From Stigmatella aurantiaca DW4/3-1 (lineage in GTDB: Bacteria > Myxococcota > Myxococcia > Myxococcales > Myxococcaceae): a stretch of DNA of 64,000 nt. Under the pieces are notes generated by a model. That model did not search any database and was not told the origin of the DNA. It was given only the letters and a program-made list of their open reading frames with translations. Positions 17,473 through 30,000 of this stretch are shown here, in pieces. The position numbers were made by a program, and so were the translations under genes. Every line of letters begins with the position of its first letter. The first letter of the stretch is position 1. The stretch spans positions 5,536,893 to 5,600,892 of the forward strand of contig NC_014623.1 of NCBI RefSeq assembly GCF_000165485.1. The letters run 5' to 3'.

Positions 17473-18849
17473 CTACGTATCAGAAGAACCCCTGGGAGCG
17501 GAACCCTCCGTGTGCGCGGGGCCGCCATCGCCCTCAACCGCCCCCTCGGCGTCCGCATCCTCCGGGGCCGGCCGGGTCGGATAGGGAATGCCCTCGGCAC
17601 CCCGGACCTCGGTCGGCAGGGCGGCCGCCACCCGCACATCCCCCTCCTTGTCCACGTCCAGGGGCTTCTCCCGCGAGGCGGGGGCGCTGCTCTGCGCCAG
17701 GCGCTTCTTCACCGAGGCGAAGATGGGGCGGCACGCGTCGACGAAGCGCCGGACCTCGTCCAGCGGGAGCGCCGGACAGAAGTTGCCGTTGACCCCCGTC
17801 ATGGGCTCGGCCATGCACATGGCGTTGAGGATGGCCTCCTCGGTGGCCTCCATGACCGCCTCGTAGAGCGGGTCCAGGCGCTGATCCAAGAGGATCTTCA
17901 TCTTGTAGACCATCTTCTGGGTGCGCCGGGGAATGATGTTGGCCGTGGAGAAGCCCACGACGAGCTCCCCCGAGCCGTGCGCCGCGTAGCTGCCCACCCG
18001 GCCGATGCCCAGCCCCACGCGCTTGCAGAGGCGGTTGATCTGATGGCTGAGCAGCGGCGCGTCCGTGGCGACCACCGCGATGATGGAGCCATACGTCTGC
18101 CCCCGCCGGGGCACATCCTTGAACTTCTCCGCCAGCACCTCCCCCACGGGCAGGCCGCCCACCCTCAGGTTGTGCATTTTTCCGAAGTTGGACATGACCA
18201 GCACGCCCAGGGTGTAGCCCCCCAGCGCCTCGGGCAGCTTGCGTGAGGCGGTGCCGATGCCGCCCTTGAAGTCGCACGTCACCATGCCGGTGCCACCGCC
18301 CACGTTGCCCTCGGGCACGGGGCCTGTCTTCGCGTTCTGGATGGCCTGCAACACGTGCTGGTTGCGCACGTGCCGTCCGGAGATGTCGTTGAGGTAGCTG
18401 TCGTCGCACTCGCCCACGATGGGGATGATGACGTCCAGCTCGTCGCCGATGCCCGGGTAGCGCTCCACCAGGTAGCGCGCCACCCCGTCCGACACCGCCC
18501 CCACCGCCATGGTGTTGGTGAGCAGCATGGGCGTCTCCACCAGCCCCCATTCCATGAGCTGGGTCATCCCCGACACCTCTCCGGCCCCGTTGAGCACGAA
18601 CCCGCCGCCGCTCATCCGGTCCATGAAGATGTTGCCGTTGTTGGGGAGGATGGCGGTGACGCCCGTGCGCACGGGGCCGTGGCCTGGCCGCAGGGGCCCC
18701 TCGCCGTGAATGAGCGTGCAGTGGCCGACGAGTACCCCTTCGACGTCGGTGATGGCGTTGAAGCGGCCCGGCTTGAAGCGGCCCAGGGGAAGACCCAGCT
18801 CCCGCGCGCGCACACGCGGTCCATTTGGTTCGAGGGGGGGCGCGGACAT
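17473..18849 (-). CDS. P1-family (DmpA/BapA) N-terminal-nucleophile aminopeptidase
   Basis: 458 aa from ATG 18849; a TTG four codons upstream is less likely. The family cleaves N-terminal D- or beta-amino acids and activates itself by autoproteolysis at a Gly-Ser bond. That site is visible: QTYGSIIAVVATDAPLLSH, with Ser255 as the future N-terminal nucleophile. Other conserved blocks are AITDVEGVLVGHCTL, GNVGGGTGMVTCDFKGGIGT, GYTLGVLVMSNFG and GELVVGFSTAN. The C-terminal 70 residues (after FASVKKRLAQ) are a Pro/Glu/Ala-rich tail with no counterpart in DmpA. No signal peptide is seen. A role in degrading unusual peptides or prey-derived D-amino-acid peptides is plausible but inferred. It is separated from the divergent efflux operon by 386 bp. 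Confidence 0.9.
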   Translation of the reverse strand: MSAPPLEPNGPRVRARELGLPLGRFKPGRFNAITDVEGVLVGHCTLIHGEGPLRPGHGPVRTGVTAILPNNGNIFMDRMSGGGFVLNGAGEVSGMTQLMEWGLVETPMLLTNTMAVGAVSDGVARYLVERYPGIGDELDVIIPIVGECDDSYLNDISGRHVRNQHVLQAIQNAKTGPVPEGNVGGGTGMVTCDFKGGIGTASRKLPEALGGYTLGVLVMSNFGKMHNLRVGGLPVGEVLAEKFKDVPRRGQTYGSIIAVVATDAPLLSHQINRLCKRVGLGIGRVGSYAAHGSGELVVGFSTANIIPRRTQKMVYKMKILLDQRLDPLYEAVMEATEEAILNAMCMAEPMTGVNGNFCPALPLDEVRRFVDACRPIFASVKKRLAQSSAPASREKPLDVDKEGDVRVAAALPTEVRGAEGIPYPTRPAPEDADAEGAVEGDGGPAHTEGSAPRGSSDT

Positions 18850-19089
18850 AAGGGCAGGCAAGCTAGTCCACCCTCACGAGGGGTCAACCGCCTTGCTCGG
18901 TCCTTCGGGCCCTCCCGTACGGCCGCCGAGAAGTGCTGGCGCCCTTCCCCGCTTGCCCATAGTAGAAGCGCGGCATGATGCGGTGCGGCGCGAGGGCACC
19001 CGGCGGCCGGGGAGCCGACCGCCCCCCCGCTGGAGTCACGCCCGTCAGACAGTCCATCACTCCCACACCTGGTGAGGACAGCCCACCAC

Positions 19090-19148
19090 GCAGGATATCC
19101 GGAAACGAAATATTCTGTGTTGCAGGATATCTAGAAAGGGGTATATCC
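19090..19148. promoter_or_regulatory. Repeated GATATC-type operator candidate before the RND efflux operon
   Basis: GCAGGATATC occurs exactly at 19090-19099 and again at 19122-19131, 32 bp apart (three helical turns, same face). A third, inverted half (ATATCC, 19143-19148) pairs with GGATAT 19125-19130. The cluster is an A/T-rich island 90-145 bp before the adaptor start at 19236, in a 386-bp intergenic region that otherwise shows nothing. The operon encodes its own MarR regulator, which makes this the natural candidate for its binding site. MarR sites are typically palindromes of about 16-20 bp; the assignment is inference. Confidence 0.5.
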
Positions 19149-19235
19149 CCGTCCCAGAACTTTAGGCTTGTGTACCGCCGGAGCAGAGCCCCCGAGAGGA
19201 CCCTCTCGCGGCAAGACCGGCAGGAGCGGAAGACA

Positions 19236-20357
19236 GTGACGAAGCAAATCGGAGTGAAGGCAGTGCTGGCAGCGGCGATGGTGGCGGTGACGGTGGGCGG
19301 TTGCTCGGGCGGAGCAAACGCCAAGGCGGCGCTGCCGGCCGCCGACTCCACCGCGGCTCCCAATGCTTTGGGGGTGAAGGCCATTGCCCCGGCCACGAAG
19401 CTGGAGGCCAACGTCATGCAGGCCACTGGCCAGCTGCGCTCCAAGCAAGAGGCCACGCTGAGCCCCCGCGCCTCGGGTCCCCTCACCCGCGTGCTGGTCA
19501 AGGTGGGCGACCGGGTGAAGAAGGGCCAGCTGCTCGCCCAGCTGGACACCGACGCCCTGCAGATCGGCGTGGAGCAGGCGGCCGCCGCCAGGTCCGCCGG
19601 GGCGGCGCTGCTCGATGGCGCCACCATCGACGTGGAGCGTGCCCGCAAGCTCGCCACCTCGGGCAGCCTGGCGCAGTCGGGCCTGGACAAGGCCGAGGTG
19701 GGCTTCCGCCAGGCCCAGGCCCAGGCGGCCCAGGCCTCCGCGGCGTACAAGAACGCCCTGCAGGCGCTGCGCGACGCGAGCATCGTCGCCCCGTTCGATG
19801 GCGTCATCACCGCGCGCAACAAGAACGTGGGGGACATGGTCAACAACGGAACTGCCATCTTCGGCATCGTGGACACGGAGGGCCTCGAGGTCCGCGTGCA
19901 GGTGCCCGAGGCCATCATCGACCGCATCCAGCTGGGCAGCGTCGCCAGCGGGACGCTCAACCCGAGCGGCGCGCGCTTCGAGGCGAAGGTGACCACCCTC
20001 GGCGCGGTCATCGACACGCAGAGCCGCACCGTCGAGGTGCTCGCGGACATCATCCCAGGCAAGGCCGAGGCCACGTTGCGCCCGGGCGCGCTCGTGGAGC
20101 TCGACTTCGCGGCCGCCGCGGCCGAGGGCGATGACGGCAAGAGCCTGTTCCTTCCCGCCCAGGCGGTGAGCAGCAAGGGTCAGCAGGGCTACGTGTGGGT
20201 GGTGCAGGACGGCCGGGTGCTGAAGCGGGACGTGAAGGTCCAGCGCGTGCTGCCCGGCTATGTGCGTGTGGTGGAAGGCCTGAACTCGCAGGAGCAGGTG
20301 GTTGCGGACGCGAGCCTTCCGATGAAGGACGGCACGGCCGTCCGCGTGGTGCAGTGA
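19236..20357 (+). CDS. RND efflux periplasmic adaptor (membrane fusion protein), lipoprotein
   Basis: 373 aa from GTG 19236, with AGGAG at 19222-19226. The signal peptide ends in the lipobox VGGC (about residue 25), so it is anchored in the inner membrane as in MexA/AcrA. Domains in order: barrel-sandwich half (LSPRASGPLTRVLVKVGDRV, typical lipoyl-like edge), a short alpha-helical hairpin around ASGSAL...QAAQASAAYKNALQAL, second lipoyl half (ASIVAPFDGVITARNKNVGD), beta barrel (VEVLADIIPG...) and membrane-proximal domain (QGYVWVVQDGRVLKRDVKVQ). It is the first gene of an operon with the RND pump 28 bp downstream, the MarR regulator and the TolC-type channel. Confidence 0.93.
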   Translation: MTKQIGVKAVLAAAMVAVTVGGCSGGANAKAALPAADSTAAPNALGVKAIAPATKLEANVMQATGQLRSKQEATLSPRASGPLTRVLVKVGDRVKKGQLLAQLDTDALQIGVEQAAAARSAGAALLDGATIDVERARKLATSGSLAQSGLDKAEVGFRQAQAQAAQASAAYKNALQALRDASIVAPFDGVITARNKNVGDMVNNGTAIFGIVDTEGLEVRVQVPEAIIDRIQLGSVASGTLNPSGARFEAKVTTLGAVIDTQSRTVEVLADIIPGKAEATLRPGALVELDFAAAAAEGDDGKSLFLPAQAVSSKGQQGYVWVVQDGRVLKRDVKVQRVLPGYVRVVEGLNSQEQVVADASLPMKDGTAVRVVQ

Positions 20358-20385
20358 ACCTCTGAGCGAAAGCCCCCTGACCACC

Positions 20386-23528
<3,143 letters not shown>

Positions 23529-23532
<4 letters not shown>

Positions 23533-24056
23533 TCGAATCTCCGCTGCCTCCGGAGCAGGCCACGCCGCCGGAGCTGCCAGCCCACCTGCGTGCCATGGGG
23601 GCCAAGCTCCATGGCATGGTGATGAAGATCAGCCGGACCCGCTCCATGCTCAGGGATCCCATCTCGCTGCTGTGCGAGAACCTGCAGCTCAGCTCGCCCC
23701 AGTTTCACGCCATCATCTGGCTGGGGTACGAGGGGCCCCTGCACATCGGGGTGCTCGCGCGGCGCTCGGCCATCCACGACAAGAGCATCACCGGTGTCGT
23801 GGACCGGCTCGAGAAGATGGGGTTCGTCGAGAGGACGCGCTCCCCGGAAGACCGGCGCAGCGTCACCATCGAGCTCACCGCCGAGGGCCAGAAGCTCTAC
23901 GCGCAGATCAACACCCTCATCGAGACGGGGTTGGGAAATCTCCTCTCGATGCTGGAGCCACATGATCAAACCGCGCTCTTCGAGATCGTCGAGCGGCTCA
24001 GCCAGGGTATGCTCGCCAAACAGGCGGGCTGCACCGCCCAGCCCGCGGAGACCTAA
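23529..24056 (+). CDS. MarR-family transcriptional regulator of the efflux operon
   Basis: 175 aa winged-helix regulator. The recognition region and wing are clear: LHIGVLARRSAIHDKSITGV, then DRLEKMGFVERTRSPEDRRS and VTIELTAEGQKLY (the DxRs wing motif of MarR). Flanking N- and C-terminal helices would form the dimer. It is translationally coupled to the pump by ATGA, unusual in that the repressor sits third in the operon instead of first or divergent. Autoregulation through the GATATC repeats near 19090-19148 is likely but not shown. Confidence 0.92.
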
Positions 24057-24063
24057 CCCACCC

Positions 24064-24083
24064 GGGCCCACCGGCACGGGCCC
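24064..24083 (+). terminator. GC hairpin after the MarR gene
   Basis: GGGCCC at 24064-24069 and again at 24078-24083 (self-complementary arms) around the loop ACCGGCAC, eight bases after the MarR stop. There is no T-run. It could reduce readthrough into the TolC gene 100 bp downstream or act as an RNA-processing site. Confidence 0.4.
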
Positions 24084-24187
24084 TTCATCCGTCCAGGTCC
24101 GGCGCATCTTCCCAGCGGGTCCCTGAAGAGGGCCCGCCGCGCCCCCTGTGTACTCTTTCCCTTCCCCGAAGCCGTTTCTCGACCTTT

Positions 24188-25609
24188 ATGTTTATCCGTA
24201 CCTTCCTGTCCGGCTTGCTGTTGACCCAGGCGCCCACTGCCTCCGACGCTCCCGTCAATCCTTCCACGGAAGCGTCCGCCCCTTCCCCCGAGACGCCCTC
24301 CTCCACCACGCCGCCCGCCCTGCCGGTTCTCTCCTTCGAGCAGGCGATCGCGTTGGCGGAGAAGCAGAACCCGAGCCTCGAAGCGGCCCGGGCCCGGCTG
24401 CGCCAGGCCGATGAGCTCAGCAGCAAGGCCTGGTCGGGTTACTTGCCCAACCTCACCGCCAACGGTTCCTATACGCGCCAGCAGGAGGTGGCCATTCCGC
24501 TCAGCCCGGACGCGCCTCCCATCGTCATTCAGCAGGCGAACCAGCTCGGGGCGCAGGTCACCCTGCGGCAGGCGCTGATCGTCCCGCAGTTGTGGCCCGC
24601 CATCCAGAACGCCTACCTGGGCGAGCGCATCACGGCCCTGACCGTGGAGAACACCCGCCGGGAGCTGCTCTTCGCCGTGGCGCAGGCCTACCTTGGCGCC
24701 GCGAGCCTCCGGGACTCCCTCGCCGTCCAGGAGCAGCTGCTCGCGGTGCGCCGAGGCTTCGAGCACGATGCCCAGGTGCGCTTCCAGGTCGGCGACGTGG
24801 AGCGCATCGCGCTGCTGCGGGCGACCTTGGATCGCAAGCAGGCCGAGCAGGAGCTGATCCGCAGCCGCAACGCCTACGCCACCGCCCGGAGCGCGCTGGC
24901 GGCGCTGCTCGCGCGGCCCGTGGACTTCGATGTGGCCCCGCCCCAGGGGCCCGAGGTCGCCGTGCCCGCCGAAGCGGCCAACCCCGAGACCGCCGAGCAG
25001 ACGGCCCTCGACAAGCGCCTGGACGTGGGCGCGGCCCGGCTCGCCGTGGACTCGGCCCGCCTCGGCCGCCGGCAGTACGTCTTCCAGTACTTCCCCAACC
25101 TCTACGCCACCGCCAACTTCTCGGCGAGCAACGCCGCGGGCCTCACCGGCCAGACCACGATCTGGAACGCGGGGCTGGCGCTCTCCTGGACGCTGTTCGA
25201 CGGCGGCCTGCGCGAGGCCAACATCCGCGAGGCCTCGGGCAAGATCGCCGAAGCCAACGCCAACCTGCGCGGGGCCGAGCACAAAGCACGCGACGAGGTG
25301 CGCAAGGCGACGTTCGACCTCGAGAGCGCCGAGGCCAACCTCAGCACGGCCGAGGAGCGGGTGAAGATCGCCCGCGAGTCCGCGCGCCTGACCAAGGAGA
25401 GCTTCGAGGCGGGCGCCGCCACCTACCTCCAGGTGACGGACATCAACGCGTCGCTGGCCGGCGCGGAGCTGTCGGCCGTGGCCGAGGCCCTCAATGTCCG
25501 GCTGTCGCGGCTGGCCCTCGCCCGATCGATGGGGCTGTTCGATCCCACCGGCAACACCCTGGCCGAGCCCTCTGACATGCCGGAGACCCAGAAGTCCCCC
25601 GCGCGCTAA
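24188..25609 (+). CDS. TolC-family outer-membrane efflux channel
   Basis: 473 aa with an N-terminal signal-like segment (MFIRTFLSGLLLTQAPTASD) and a Ser/Thr/Pro-rich linker. Two outer-membrane efflux (OEP) repeats follow: repeat 1 starts LSFEQAIALAEKQNPSLEAA, repeat 2 around TALDKRLDVGAARLAVDSAR. Long coiled-coil helices (EHKARDEVRKATFDLESAEA) and the strand-turn DGGLREANIREA are typical of TolC. It completes the tripartite pump with the adaptor and RND genes. The ATG at 24188 has no clear Shine-Dalgarno; GTG/ATG alternatives downstream would cut the signal peptide. It is followed after 22 bp by an Omp85-type gene. Confidence 0.9.
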   Translation: MFIRTFLSGLLLTQAPTASDAPVNPSTEASAPSPETPSSTTPPALPVLSFEQAIALAEKQNPSLEAARARLRQADELSSKAWSGYLPNLTANGSYTRQQEVAIPLSPDAPPIVIQQANQLGAQVTLRQALIVPQLWPAIQNAYLGERITALTVENTRRELLFAVAQAYLGAASLRDSLAVQEQLLAVRRGFEHDAQVRFQVGDVERIALLRATLDRKQAEQELIRSRNAYATARSALAALLARPVDFDVAPPQGPEVAVPAEAANPETAEQTALDKRLDVGAARLAVDSARLGRRQYVFQYFPNLYATANFSASNAAGLTGQTTIWNAGLALSWTLFDGGLREANIREASGKIAEANANLRGAEHKARDEVRKATFDLESAEANLSTAEERVKIARESARLTKESFEAGAATYLQVTDINASLAGAELSAVAEALNVRLSRLALARSMGLFDPTGNTLAEPSDMPETQKSPAR

Positions 25610-25631
25610 CCTCCTTCGAAGGACTCCGCAG

Positions 25632-26918
25632 ATGTCTGTCCATGGGCTCCTCGCCCTCACCGCCGTCGCCGGGGTGGCCCTGGCCCCTGCGCCCGTGGGG
25701 GCGCAGGAGGAGGCAGTTGCTCCGGAGCCTCCGGAGGCAGCCTCCCCCGAGCCCTTGGGCCCCCGCCTCGAGCGCATCGAGGTCCAGGGCAACACGCGCA
25801 CGCAGGATCTCATCATCCTGCGTGCGCTGCGCGTCGCCCCCGGCGATGCGATCAAGCCCGACATGCAGGGGGAGCTGAAGCGGAGGCTGCTCAACCTCAA
25901 GCTCTTCAAGAGCGTCGAAGTCCTGACCCAGCCCAGCAGCGCCGGCGTGGTGCTCCAGGTCGTGGTGGAGGAGCGCTGGACGCTGTTGCCCGTGCCCTTC
26001 TTCTCCAGCGGGAAGAACCGGTGGCAGGTGGGGATCTTCGCCCTGGAGTCCAACCTGTTCGGCCTCAACAAGATGCTGGTCGGAGGAGGGGTCCTCTCCA
26101 ACCGGGGCGGCAGCGCGTTTGCCCTCTATAAGGATCCCAGCATCCTGGGCAGCCGCTGGACGGGAGACCTCTCCTTCCTCTTCTCGCGGGCGGATCGCGA
26201 GCGCTACAAAGACGATGTCATCGCCGACAGCTACGAGGACCAGCGCCTGGAACTCGGCGGGGTCCTCGGCTACCAGTTGACGCCCGAGCTGAACGCGGGC
26301 GCCGGCTGGTTCAGCCTCACCAACCGTCCCTCCCTCCGGGAGGGCTACACCCTCTCCCCCGCCAAGAGCGAGGTGCACGGGCTGACGGTGGCGGCGGAGT
26401 ACCAGGGGCAGGACTTCCACTTCTATTTCAACGAGGGGTTCTCGGCCCGGATGCGCTACCGCGAGGGTCTGGACTTCCTCGGCTCCTCCCGCTCACTCCG
26501 CCAGCTCTCCCTGGGGGCCAGCTACACCCAAGCGCTCTTCCAGAACCACTCGTTCACGCTGACGGGGGCCTATGAGCGCTCCCAAGGTGATCCCACCTTG
26601 GACGCGGTGCTCCTGGGCGGCCGCACGGGAAGCCGCGGCTTCGTCAACGCGGGCCTCTGGGCCGAGGAGGCCGGGACGCTCACCGCCGAGTACCAGGCCC
26701 CCCTTTGGAGCCCCCGCTTCGCCACCTTCACCGCCCATGCCTTCGTGGATGTCGGCGCCGTACGCTGGAACAGCCACCCCACCCGATATGTCGCTCCGGG
26801 CGTGGGCCTGCGTGCTTACCTGCGCAACCTGGCAATTCCCGCGGTGGGCGTCGACATCACCCGCTCTGCGGAGACGGGAAAGCTCGTACCCAGCGTTGCA
26901 GTCGGCTTCGCCATGTAG
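25632..26918 (+). CDS. Omp85/BamA-like outer-membrane protein with one visible POTRA domain
   Basis: 428 aa from ATG 25632 with AAGGA 9 nt upstream. Signal peptide LTAVAGVALAPAPVGA, then a Pro/Glu segment. A single POTRA-like domain (RLERIEVQGNTRTQDLIILR ... LFKSVEVL) occupies about residues 45-120. The rest is barrel-like, with GGRTGSRGFVNAG standing where Omp85 proteins have the VRGY/F lid-lock region and a C-terminal strand ending VGFAM. BamA has five POTRAs and about 800 aa; this short form resembles the ShlB/patatin-type or FamA-like single-POTRA members. It is placed directly behind the efflux channel, so it may be cotranscribed; a role in inserting or assisting that channel is only a guess. 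Confidence 0.82.
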   Translation: MSVHGLLALTAVAGVALAPAPVGAQEEAVAPEPPEAASPEPLGPRLERIEVQGNTRTQDLIILRALRVAPGDAIKPDMQGELKRRLLNLKLFKSVEVLTQPSSAGVVLQVVVEERWTLLPVPFFSSGKNRWQVGIFALESNLFGLNKMLVGGGVLSNRGGSAFALYKDPSILGSRWTGDLSFLFSRADRERYKDDVIADSYEDQRLELGGVLGYQLTPELNAGAGWFSLTNRPSLREGYTLSPAKSEVHGLTVAAEYQGQDFHFYFNEGFSARMRYREGLDFLGSSRSLRQLSLGASYTQALFQNHSFTLTGAYERSQGDPTLDAVLLGGRTGSRGFVNAGLWAEEAGTLTAEYQAPLWSPRFATFTAHAFVDVGAVRWNSHPTRYVAPGVGLRAYLRNLAIPAVGVDITRSAETGKLVPSVAVGFAM

Positions 26919-27037
26919 GGAATACAGGGAAAACCGTCCAGTTCTACTGGAAAGAGGCGCCCCTCTGGCTGCGCGGGGAATCCCCCTTCGATAGGCTTCT
27001 CTTGGAGACCCCACCGGCAGGGGCTCCAGGGAGCACC

Positions 27038-30000
27038 ATGGCCAGTCGGGCGGGCTACACGTTTCACGAGACCATTCACGAGAGTACGCGCTCGATGCTC
27101 GTTCGGGCCACGCGGCTCAAAGATGAGTGTCCCGTCATCCTCAAGCTGCCTGGAAGCGACTACCTGGACCGGCGCCGGACACTGGAGATCCAGCGTGAGT
27201 ACGCCATCGCCCGCCGTGTCGAGGGCGAAGGCATCATCCGGGTGTTCGGCGTGGAGGAGTTCACCGACCGGGCGGCGCTCGTCCTCGAGGATTTTGGCGG
27301 CCGATCGCTCCACCACCTCCTGGAGGAACGCGGAGCGCTGGGCGTGGACATGTTCCTCGACTACGCCATCCGCATCACCACGGCCCTGGGGCACATCCAC
27401 CGGCATGGCGTCATCCACAAGGACATCAAGCCGCAGAACATCATCGTCAATCCCGACACCGGGATGCTCAAGATCGCCGACTTCTCCATCTCGGTGGCCA
27501 TCGCGCTGGAGTCCGTCACCCCCGACAACCCCACGGTGCTGACGGGAACCCTGGCCTACATGGCGCCCGAGCAGACCGGACGCATGAACCGCGGCGTGGA
27601 CTACCGCGCGGACTTCTATGCCCTGGGCGCCACCTTCTTCGAGCTGCTGACGCACCGCCACGTCTTCGAGTCCGAGACGCCCCTGGAACTGCTCCACGCC
27701 CACGTGGCGCAGATGCCTCCGTCGCCGCGCGAGCTCGTCCCGTCCATCCCGGAGCCCATCTCCGCCATCGTCGTCAAGCTGCTCTCCAAGGATCCCGAGG
27801 CCCGGTACCAGACCGCCTTCGGCCTCATCGCCGATCTGGAGGAGTGCCGGCGCCGTCTCCACGAGTGGCAGCTCGTGTCGCCCTTCTCGCTGGGCACCTC
27901 GGACCGAACGCACCAGTTCCGTTTGCCGCAAGGCTTCTATGGGCGCGCCTCGGACGTCGCCCAGCTCAAGGAGGCCCACGAGCGCGCCGTGAAAGGCGGC
28001 AGCGAGCTGCTGCTCATCACCGGCTCGCCGGGAATCGGCAAGTCGTCGCTCGTCAACGAGCTGCACCGGGTGACGGCCGCGAACCGGGGCCTGTTCGCCA
28101 CGGGCAAGTGTGATCCGCTCCAGCGCGGCGTGCCGTTCGATGCCGTCCACCAGGTCCTGGTCCACCTCGTCCAGCAGCTGCTCACCGAGGGCGGACCGGA
28201 GGTGGCCCGCATGCGCGCGCGCTTGGAAGAGGCCCTCGGCGTGAACACGTCCGTGCTCGTCCAGGCCGTGCCCGAGGTGCGCACGCTGCTGGGCGAGCAG
28301 CCCCAGCCCATCCCCCTGCCCTCCTCCGAGTCCCGCAACCGCCTCAACCGCGTGCTCGTGCAGGCGCTCCAGGCCTTCACGCAACCCGAGCGGCCGCTCG
28401 TCGTCTTCCTGGATGACCTTCAGTGGGCGGACGTCGCCACGCTCTCCCTGATCCAGTCCCTGGCGGTCGAGCCCGACAGCCATCACCTGCTGCTCATCTG
28501 CGCCTACCGGAGCACCGAGGTCTCCGCCTCCCACCCGCTCACCCTGGCGCTGGGAAGCCTGCGCTCCGCCGAGAATCCCCTGCGCGAGATCTGCGTCTCC
28601 CCCCTCGGCATCGAGGAGGTGGTCCGGATGGTTCGCGAGGCCACCTCCGCCGAGCCCCTGAACGCGCTGGAGCTGGGCCAGCTCATCCACGCGCGTACCG
28701 GCGGCAACCCCTTCTCCGTGCGCGAGTTCCTGCGCTTCCTGCACGACCAGCGGCTGCTGCGCTTCGACGCGAGCGCGGGCCGGTGGGATTGGGATCTCGT
28801 CCAGATCGACGCCCGGGAGATCCCCAACGACGTGGCCGATCTGATGGCGGCGGAGATCCGGCGCCTGCCCCCCGAGACCGGGGACCTGTTGCAGTTCGCG
28901 GCCTGCCTCGGCGGTGTGTTCCACTTCAAGGATCTCGCCGTGGTCCACCAGACGACGGCCGCCGAGACCGCGCGCAGGCTGTGGAGCGCCATCGAGCAGG
29001 GGCTCGTGCTGCCCCTCAACAAGGACTACCTGCTGCTGGATCCCCAGGGCGGGCTCACCCTGCCCCCGGATCTGGAGCTGACCTTCCGCTTCTTGCATGA
29101 CCGGGTCCGCCAGGCGGCCTACCTGCTGATTCCCTCCGAGGCGCGCGCCACGCGCCACATGCAGATTGGCCTGCGGTTGCTCGAGGACGCCCGGGCCGCG
29201 GGCATGATCGAAGAGCGCGCCTTCAGCATCCTGCCCCACGTGGCCCATGCCCCGGAGCAGGTGAGCTCCGCCGCGCTGCGCCTGGAACTGTCCGGCCTGC
29301 ACCTGAAGGCCGGACGGCAAGCGAAGACCTCGGGGGCCTACCGCACGGCCTGCACCCTCTTCCGCACGGGCATCGAGCTGCTGCCCCCCACCGCCTGGAA
29401 GGACGAGTACGAGCAGATCCTCGCACTCCAGCTCGAGCTGGCCGAGTCCAGCTACCTGGCCAGTGACTTCGAGGCGGCGTCCGCGGGCTTCGCCACGCTG
29501 CTGGAGCAGGCGAACTCCGTGGAGCAGAAGGCGAGCGTGCTCGCGATGCGGGCCACCCTCGCCTCGCTCAACAGTCAGCACACGGAGGCCATCCAGATTG
29601 GCCTCGAGGGCCTGCGGCTCTTGGGCGTGGACGTGCCCGCCACCCCGGGCCAGGCCGAGTTGGGCGCGGAGCTGACCGCCGTGGCCGAGGGGCTCCAGGG
29701 CCGGCGGGCGGCGCAGCTGCTCGAGCTGCGGCAGATGAGCGATCCGACCCGGGAGCTCACCCTCAACCTGCTGGCCAGCATCGCGGCCTCCGCGTACATG
29801 GTCCATCAGGGGCTCTTCGCGCTGCTGGCGCTGCGCATTGTCCGGCTCTCCCTGGAGCATGGCCACAGCAGCCTGTCCGCCTTCGGCTACGTCATCTATG
29901 GCGTCTTGCTGTCCTCCGTCATCGATGATCCCGCCACCGGCCACGAGTTCGGCCAGCTCGCCGTGGATCTGTCCGCACGCTTCCGTGCGCCCATGCTGCA

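Noticed and set aside
27038-27900. Reading the giant kinase as an inactive pseudokinase because of DFS
   Set aside because: DFS is seen here, but the HKD and K positions are kept and the family is known to vary at DFG; inactivity cannot be concluded.
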